This document shows positions 59,888-64,000 of a stretch of 64,000 bases of DNA, one piece after another (positions within the stretch are counted from its first letter, which is position 1; every line of letters starts with the position of its first letter). Position numbers and translations under genes: made by a program. The stretch covers positions 5,327,634 through 5,391,633 of the forward strand of contig NZ_JAIWZC010000001.1 in the NCBI RefSeq assembly GCF_020297485.1. Direction: 5' to 3'. Below the pieces are notes generated by a model. The model searched no databases. It had not been told where the DNA came from and was given only the letters and a program-made list of their open reading frames with translations. The stretch is from Enterocloster clostridioformis (GTDB lineage Bacteria > Bacillota > Clostridia > Lachnospirales > Lachnospiraceae).

Positions 59888-60568
59888 ATGAAAAAGAATG
59901 TGGGAACATCCTACTTTAAAGATTTGAGCAGGAAGGATTATGTGGTTCAGGCCAGCAGAATTATAAAGAAGGAGGGAGTGGAGGCCATCAGCATCCGGCG
60001 TATTGCGGCAGAGCTGGGATGTTCATCCGCCAGTATGTACCGGTATTTTCAGAACCTGGATGAGCTTTTGTTTTATGCCCAGCTGGATGCGCTCAACGAG
60101 TATATCCTGGATTTGTCAAAATGTGAGAAGGATTGGAATGATATCTGGGACGTGCATTTCGGCATATGGCGTTCCTATGCAAAGGAAGCATTTAAAAAGC
60201 CCCAGGCTTTTGAGGCTGTATTCTACCGGAACATCAACCGGGACCTGGGAGAGGCCCTTAAGGAATACTATGAGATGTTTCCGGATGCCATCATACAGGT
60301 TAGCCCCTTCATCAAGGAGATGCTTGAGATACCCAGCTATTACCAGAGGGATTATTATATATGCAGGCTTCTGGTGGCTGAGGGCAAAATTTCAGAGGAA
60401 AATGCAAAAAAGCTGAATCATATCATATGCACCCTGTTTCTGGGATATTTTAAGTTTGTCCAGGAGCACGGCGTCAGTCAGGAAGAGATTCCGGAGCTGG
60501 TAAACCAGTTCATTCAGGAGAGCAAGGAAATCACACAGTGCTATGCCTATGATTTCACACCCAAGTAG
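59888..60568 (+). CDS. TetR family transcriptional regulator
   Basis: A 226-aa regulator. The N-terminal HTH (residues 25-60) has the recognition helix CSSASMYRYFQNLDELL. The C-terminal effector domain is not recognised. It lies between grdX and the grdE-like gene, 30 bases after grdX and 277 bases before grdE. That gap holds a 17-bp inverted repeat that covers the grdE promoter, so it is the likely repressor or activator of the reductase cassette (inference), perhaps releasing on binding the amine substrate. Confidence 0.93.
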   Translation: MKKNVGTSYFKDLSRKDYVVQASRIIKKEGVEAISIRRIAAELGCSSASMYRYFQNLDELLFYAQLDALNEYILDLSKCEKDWNDIWDVHFGIWRSYAKEAFKKPQAFEAVFYRNINRDLGEALKEYYEMFPDAIIQVSPFIKEMLEIPSYYQRDYYICRLLVAEGKISEENAKKLNHIICTLFLGYFKFVQEHGVSQEEIPELVNQFIQESKEITQCYAYDFTPK

Positions 60569-60658
60569 TGAATATACACAAAAAACATGACAAATTTATA
60601 ACAAATTGACGAAAAAAACTATTCCTACAGAAAATAACAATAGGCGTCAAGAGTTCCA

Positions 60659-60708
60659 TTGATTATCGCGATAACTTATGTTATATTATAGACATAAGTT
60701 ATCGCGAT
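60659..60708 (+). promoter_or_regulatory. grdE promoter with embedded TetR operator
   Basis: TTGATT (60659-60664) and TATATT (60682-60687) are separated by exactly 17 bp. The spacer is the left arm, ATCGCGATAACTTATGT (60665-60681). The right arm is its perfect complement at 60692-60708, after a 10-bp middle containing the -10 box. Each arm also carries the palindrome ATCGCGAT. TetR binding would occlude RNA polymerase. Confidence 0.85.
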
Positions 60709-60845
60709 TACTATTTTTAAATATCATTTTTGCACAATCCCCAAATTTTGTAACCGAAAGAGTACTGCTGTGGCTGCCAGGTTAGATATATGGAAATATC
60801 ATGGACAATCAGGCAGTAAAATATAAAGAAGTGGAGGTATTTCAT

Positions 60846-62132
60846 ATGAAGCTTGAATTGGGAAAAATCTTTATCAAAGATATCCGATTCGATGACAAGA
60901 CTCACGTGAAAGACGGAGTGCTCTATGTCAACAAAGAGGAAGTTGAAAAGCTTGTGCTGGAAGACGATAAGCTGACCGGCTGCCACGTTGACATTGCAAA
61001 GCCAGGTGAGTCCGTTAGGATTACACCGGTTAAGGACGTGATTGAGCCAAGGGTTAAGGTCAGCGGCGGAGAGATTTTCCCAGGCGTGATCGGAAAGGTA
61101 AGCCCGCAGGTGGGAACCGGAAGAACACACGCACTGGAAGGCTGCTGTGTGGTGACTGTTGGTAAAATCGTAGGATTCCAGGAGGGCGTTATCGACATGA
61201 GCGGCCCTGCTGCGGATTACTGCCCATTCTCACAGACCTATAACCTCTGCGTTGTAGTGGAGCCGGCCGACGGCCTGGAGACTCATGTATATGAGAAGGC
61301 TGCCCGTATGGCAGGCTTAAAAGTAGCTGCTTATGTAGGCGAGGCAGCAAGAGAGCTGGAGCCTGATGAAATCATTACTTATGAGACAAAGCCCATTTTC
61401 GAGCAGGCTGCCATGTATCCGGACCTTCCAAAGGTAGGCTACATTCACATGCTGCAGTCACAGGGCCTTCTGCATGATACATATTATTACGGCGTGGATG
61501 CAAAGCAGTTCATCCCCACCTTTATGTATCCAACGGAAATCATGGACGGCGCTATTGTTTCCGGTAACTGTGTTGCCCCGTGTGACAAGGTTACCACTTA
61601 CCATCATTTCCACAATCCGGTTATTGAGGACTGCTATAAGCACCATGGCAAGGATATCAACTTCATGGGTGTTATCCTGACCAATGAGAACGTATTCCTG
61701 GCAGACAAAGAGCGTCATTCCGACATGGTTGCCAAGCTGTGCAACTGGATGGGATTAGACGGTGTGCTGATTACCGAGGAGGGATACGGCAATCCTGATA
61801 CCGACCTGATGATGAACTGCCGCAAGGTAGAGCGCGCAGGAACCAAGGTGGTTCTGATAACCGACGAGTTCCCGGGCAAGGACGGAAAGTCCCAGTCCCT
61901 GGCAGACGTTTGCGAGGAAGCCGACGCACTGGCATCCTGTGGACAGGGTAATGCCACACTCCAGTTCCCGGCCATGGATAAGGTCATCGGAACACAGGAC
62001 TTCATCGAGATGCAGATTGGCGGCTGGGACGGCTGTAAGAACCCGGACGGCAGCTTTGAGGCAGAGCTTCAGATTATCATCGCCTCCACCATTGCCAATG
62101 GTTTCAACAAGCTGGCAGCTAGAGGCTATTAA
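60846..62132 (+). CDS. Glycine/sarcosine/betaine reductase component B proprotein subunit (GrdE/GrdG/GrdI-like)
   Basis: A 428-aa proprotein. In known GrdE-type proteins the chain is cut before a Cys to give alpha and beta subunits, the Cys becoming a pyruvoyl group that binds the amine. The matching site is VSGNC, with Asn241-Cys242. The N-terminus MKLELGKIFIKDI and the C-terminal IGGWDGCKNPDGS are characteristic. The ATG at 60846 is preceded by GGAGG. The next gene starts 23 bases later. The substrate cannot be chosen from sequence; the lack of grdA between this gene and grdB argues for sarcosine, betaine or another amine rather than glycine. Confidence 0.92.
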   Translation: MKLELGKIFIKDIRFDDKTHVKDGVLYVNKEEVEKLVLEDDKLTGCHVDIAKPGESVRITPVKDVIEPRVKVSGGEIFPGVIGKVSPQVGTGRTHALEGCCVVTVGKIVGFQEGVIDMSGPAADYCPFSQTYNLCVVVEPADGLETHVYEKAARMAGLKVAAYVGEAARELEPDEIITYETKPIFEQAAMYPDLPKVGYIHMLQSQGLLHDTYYYGVDAKQFIPTFMYPTEIMDGAIVSGNCVAPCDKVTTYHHFHNPVIEDCYKHHGKDINFMGVILTNENVFLADKERHSDMVAKLCNWMGLDGVLITEEGYGNPDTDLMMNCRKVERAGTKVVLITDEFPGKDGKSQSLADVCEEADALASCGQGNATLQFPAMDKVIGTQDFIEMQIGGWDGCKNPDGSFEAELQIIIASTIANGFNKLAARGY

Positions 62133-62155
62133 TCGAAAATAAAGGAGATGGAAAG

Positions 62156-63466
62156 ATGGCTAAATATAAAATAGTACATTATATTAACCAGTTCTTTGCC
62201 GGAATCGGCGGTGAAGAAAAAGCCGATTATACCCCTGAGCTTCGGGAAGGGGTCGTAGGACCAGGTAAGGGACTTAAGGCTGCACTGGGAGAGGATTATG
62301 AAATCGTATCAACCGTTATCTGCGGTGACAACTATTTCGGAGAGAATCTGGACGCTGCAACCGATACCATCATTGAGATGGTAAAGAAATGTGAGCCTGA
62401 TGTATTCGTGGCAGGCCCCGCATTCAATGCTGGACGTTACGGCGTTGCCTGCGGTACCATCTGTAAGGCAGTGGAAGAGCGTCTGGGCATCCCGGTTATC
62501 ACCGGTATGTATATCGAGAATCCAGGCGTGGATATGTTCCGCAAGGACCTTATCATTGTGGAAACACCTAACTCCGCAGCAGGTATGCCAAAGGTACTTC
62601 CTGTTATGTCAGCCCTCATTAAGAAGATGGCGGCAGGCGCTAAAATCCTTGGACCGAAGGAAGAAGGATACATCGAGAGAGGAATCCGCGTGAACTACTT
62701 CGCTGAGAAGAGAGGTTCTGAGCGTGCCCTTGAGATGCTGGTTAAGAAGTTAAAGGGCGAGGAATACGGCACAGACCTTCCTATGCCTAAGTTTGACAGA
62801 GTTGCGCCCGCTGAGCCTGTTAAGGATATTAAGCACGCAAAAATTGCAGTGGTTACCTCCGGCGGTATCGTGCCAACCGGCAACCCTGACCATATCGAGT
62901 CCTCCAACGCCACCAAGTGGGGCAAATACGACATCACCGGCATGGACCGTCTGTCGCCGGATGAGTTTACCACCATCCACGGCGGATATGACCGTCAGTT
63001 TGCCATGGCCAACCCCAACGTGGTAGTTCCGTTGGACGCATTAAGAGAACTGGAAAAAGCAGGCGAGTTCGGCGAGCTTGTGAACTACTTCTGCACTACT
63101 ACCGGTACCGGAACAGCGACTGCTTCTGCAGCCAAGTTCGGCAGCGAGATTGGACAGATGTTTATTGATGAGCATGTGGATGCTGTTATCCTCGTCTCTA
63201 CATGAGGTACCTGTACTCGTTGCGGTGCAACGATGGTTAAGGGTATCGAGAAGTACGGCATTCCGGTAGTTCACATGGCTACTGTAGTTCCGATTTCACT
63301 GACAATAGGCGCTAACCGTATTATTCCCGGTATAGGCATTCCTTATCCTCTGGGCGATCCGCCACAGGGCGAGAAGGACAGCTATAAGCTACGCTTATCC
63401 ATGGTCAGAAGAGCTCTCAAAGCACTTCAGACACCAGTTGATGGCCAGACTGTGTTTGAGAAATAA
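62156..63466 (+). CDS. Reductase component B selenoprotein (GrdB/GrdF/GrdH-like) with UGA-coded selenocysteine
   Basis: A 436-aa protein read through the in-frame TGA at 63203-63205 (residue 350), giving ST-Sec-GTCTRCGA, the active-site signature of GrdB-type selenoproteins. A hairpin immediately downstream fits a bacterial SECIS. Stopping at TGA would leave 349 aa and lose the conserved VVHMATVVPISLTIGANRI tail (broken near 370-390). The protein forms component B with the pyruvoyl subunit and passes the substrate to the selenoprotein A and acetyl-phosphate-forming component C, which are not in this window. AAAGGAG precedes the ATG. Confidence 0.95.
63203..63233 (+). promoter_or_regulatory. 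UGA selenocysteine codon and bacterial SECIS hairpin
   Basis: After TGA (63203-63205) a 7-bp stem TCGTTGC / GCAACGA (63217-63223, 63227-63233) is closed by a GGT loop about 19 bases from the codon. A G/U-containing apical loop at this distance is what SelB recognises. The hairpin is inside the coding frame. Confidence 0.85.
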
Positions 63467-63483
63467 TCACAGAAATGACAAAT

Positions 63484-63516
63484 CCGGCGCAGCAGGCAGC
63501 CTGCCCGCTGCGCCGG
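63484..63516 (+). terminator. Hairpin between the grdB-like gene and the transporter gene
   Basis: A perfect 10-bp stem CCGGCGCAGC / GCTGCGCCGG encloses a 13-base loop. No T run follows, so it may stabilise the upstream mRNA or modulate read-through rather than terminate. Confidence 0.6.
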
Positions 63517-63571
63517 CATAAATCAGGACAGCGTTGCGGCGCTGTATCAGACCATGGATAGGAGAAGGCGT

Positions 63572-64000
63572 ATGGATAGTGATAAGAAAGTTAACTGGGG
63601 ACGGGTAGTTATACTTGCCGGAGCAATCATCGCGTTTACCATTGGTTCCGGGTTTGCAACAGGGCATGAGATTGTCCAGTACTACACTGCATATGGCGTG
63701 CAGGGAATTTTTACGGTATTACTGTTTGCGGTCTGCTTCATCTACTACAATTACAATTTTGCCAAGGCCGGAGCGGAAGAGCACTTTGAAAAAGGAAATG
63801 GACGTATACAAGTTTTACTGCGGTAAATACGTCGGGACCTTCAGGATTATTATTCTACTGTATTCTGTTACATGTCATTTTTCGTTATGGTTGGAGGTGC
63901 TGCCTCTACACTGAACCAGCAGTACGGTCTTCCTTCCTGGGCAGGCGGCGTGCTTCTGACAGCACTGGCAATCTTTACCGTGGTAGGGGGACTTAACTCA
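63572..64000 (+). pseudogene. YkvI-like transporter, two frameshifts, runs off the window
   Basis: An APC-superfamily membrane protein (YkvI family): GRVVILAGAIIAFTIGSGFATGHEI starts at about residue 7 (broken into helices), followed by YTAYGVQGIFTVLLFAVCFI. At an A5 run (63789-63793) the homologous reading moves to the +1 frame (EKEMDVYKFYCGKYVG). Near 63843 it returns to the original frame (DYYSTVFCYMSFFVMVGGAAST). Read straight, the frame stops at 63824-63826. Two compensating indels within 55 bases suggest sequencing error or a recently broken gene. It probably imports the substrate of the reductase (inference). The ATG at 63572 follows AGGAG. Confidence 0.75.

Noticed and set aside
62156..63205. 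A 349-aa grdB-like gene ending at TGA plus a separate 77-aa gene
   Set aside because: The TGA lies in the conserved selenocysteine site with a SECIS hairpin, and the downstream segment is the conserved C-terminus in the same frame.

Overview
The window reads as a chromosome segment of an anaerobic, spore-forming Firmicute of the Lachnospiraceae, most like the Enterocloster / Clostridium clostridioforme group. This is inferred from the clostridial gene set (spoIIIAA-AH, spoIVB, spo0A), the selenium-dependent Stickland reductase genes, the abundance of TRAP and tripartite tricarboxylate (Ttt) transporters, and a moderately GC-rich coding style with strong AGGAGG ribosome binding sites. No species call is proven from the sequence alone.

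Layout. 1-1775: the 3' end of one group II intron followed directly by a second group II intron whose reverse transcriptase has lost its catalytic palm. 1835-8931: small housekeeping and accessory genes (methyltransferase, Hsp33, cold shock protein, YwaF-like membrane protein next to a GC-rich tandem repeat, ComEA-like protein, orphan response regulator, acetyltransferase, RlmH). 9114-16882: a TRAP transporter (DctP-DctQ-DctM), then two further DctP-type binding proteins that bracket a YesM/YesN-type two-component system. 16896-18342: an AraC-type regulator and a C45-type peptidase joined at an apparent deletion junction. 18643-21495: a condensation-type acyltransferase and an esterase. 21612-27628: the complete spoIIIA operon for the mother-cell to forespore channel.

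27799-37531: an accessory carbon-uptake locus. A single protein made of two full LysR regulators is divergent from a Ttt transporter (tctC-tctB-tctA). The transporter is translationally coupled to an esterase that has lost its nucleophile region, a cytoplasmic GH28 pectinase-type hydrolase and a GH105 unsaturated glycuronyl hydrolase. Together they suggest import and intracellular breakdown of pectin-derived oligouronides. The locus ends in a truncated isomerase gene and an inverted-repeat-bounded element.

37900-53482: the conserved run asp23-like, nusB, xseA, xseB, ispA, dxs, tlyA, nadK, argR, recN, spoIVB, spo0A. A two-gene mobile element (HUH/IS91-type transposase plus tyrosine recombinase) is inserted between spoIVB and spo0A. 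53580-59235: glgA, an HD protein, a PAP2-related membrane protein, a CmpB-like membrane protein, maf, a Cof-type phosphatase and a PpiC-like lipoprotein.

59471-64000: a Stickland-type reductase cassette, grdX, a TetR regulator, grdE-like and grdB-like genes and a YkvI-family transporter. The grdB-like gene reads through an in-frame UGA as selenocysteine. The TetR operator is a 17-bp inverted repeat whose left arm exactly fills the spacer of the predicted grdE promoter. Because grdA is absent between grdE and grdB, the cassette looks like a component B for a substrate other than glycine.

A recurring theme is loss of internal segments (RT palm, esterase nucleophile, peptidase/AraC junction, isomerase 3' end) and two compensating frameshifts at the right edge. 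These could be real decay or assembly errors, and raw reads would decide.
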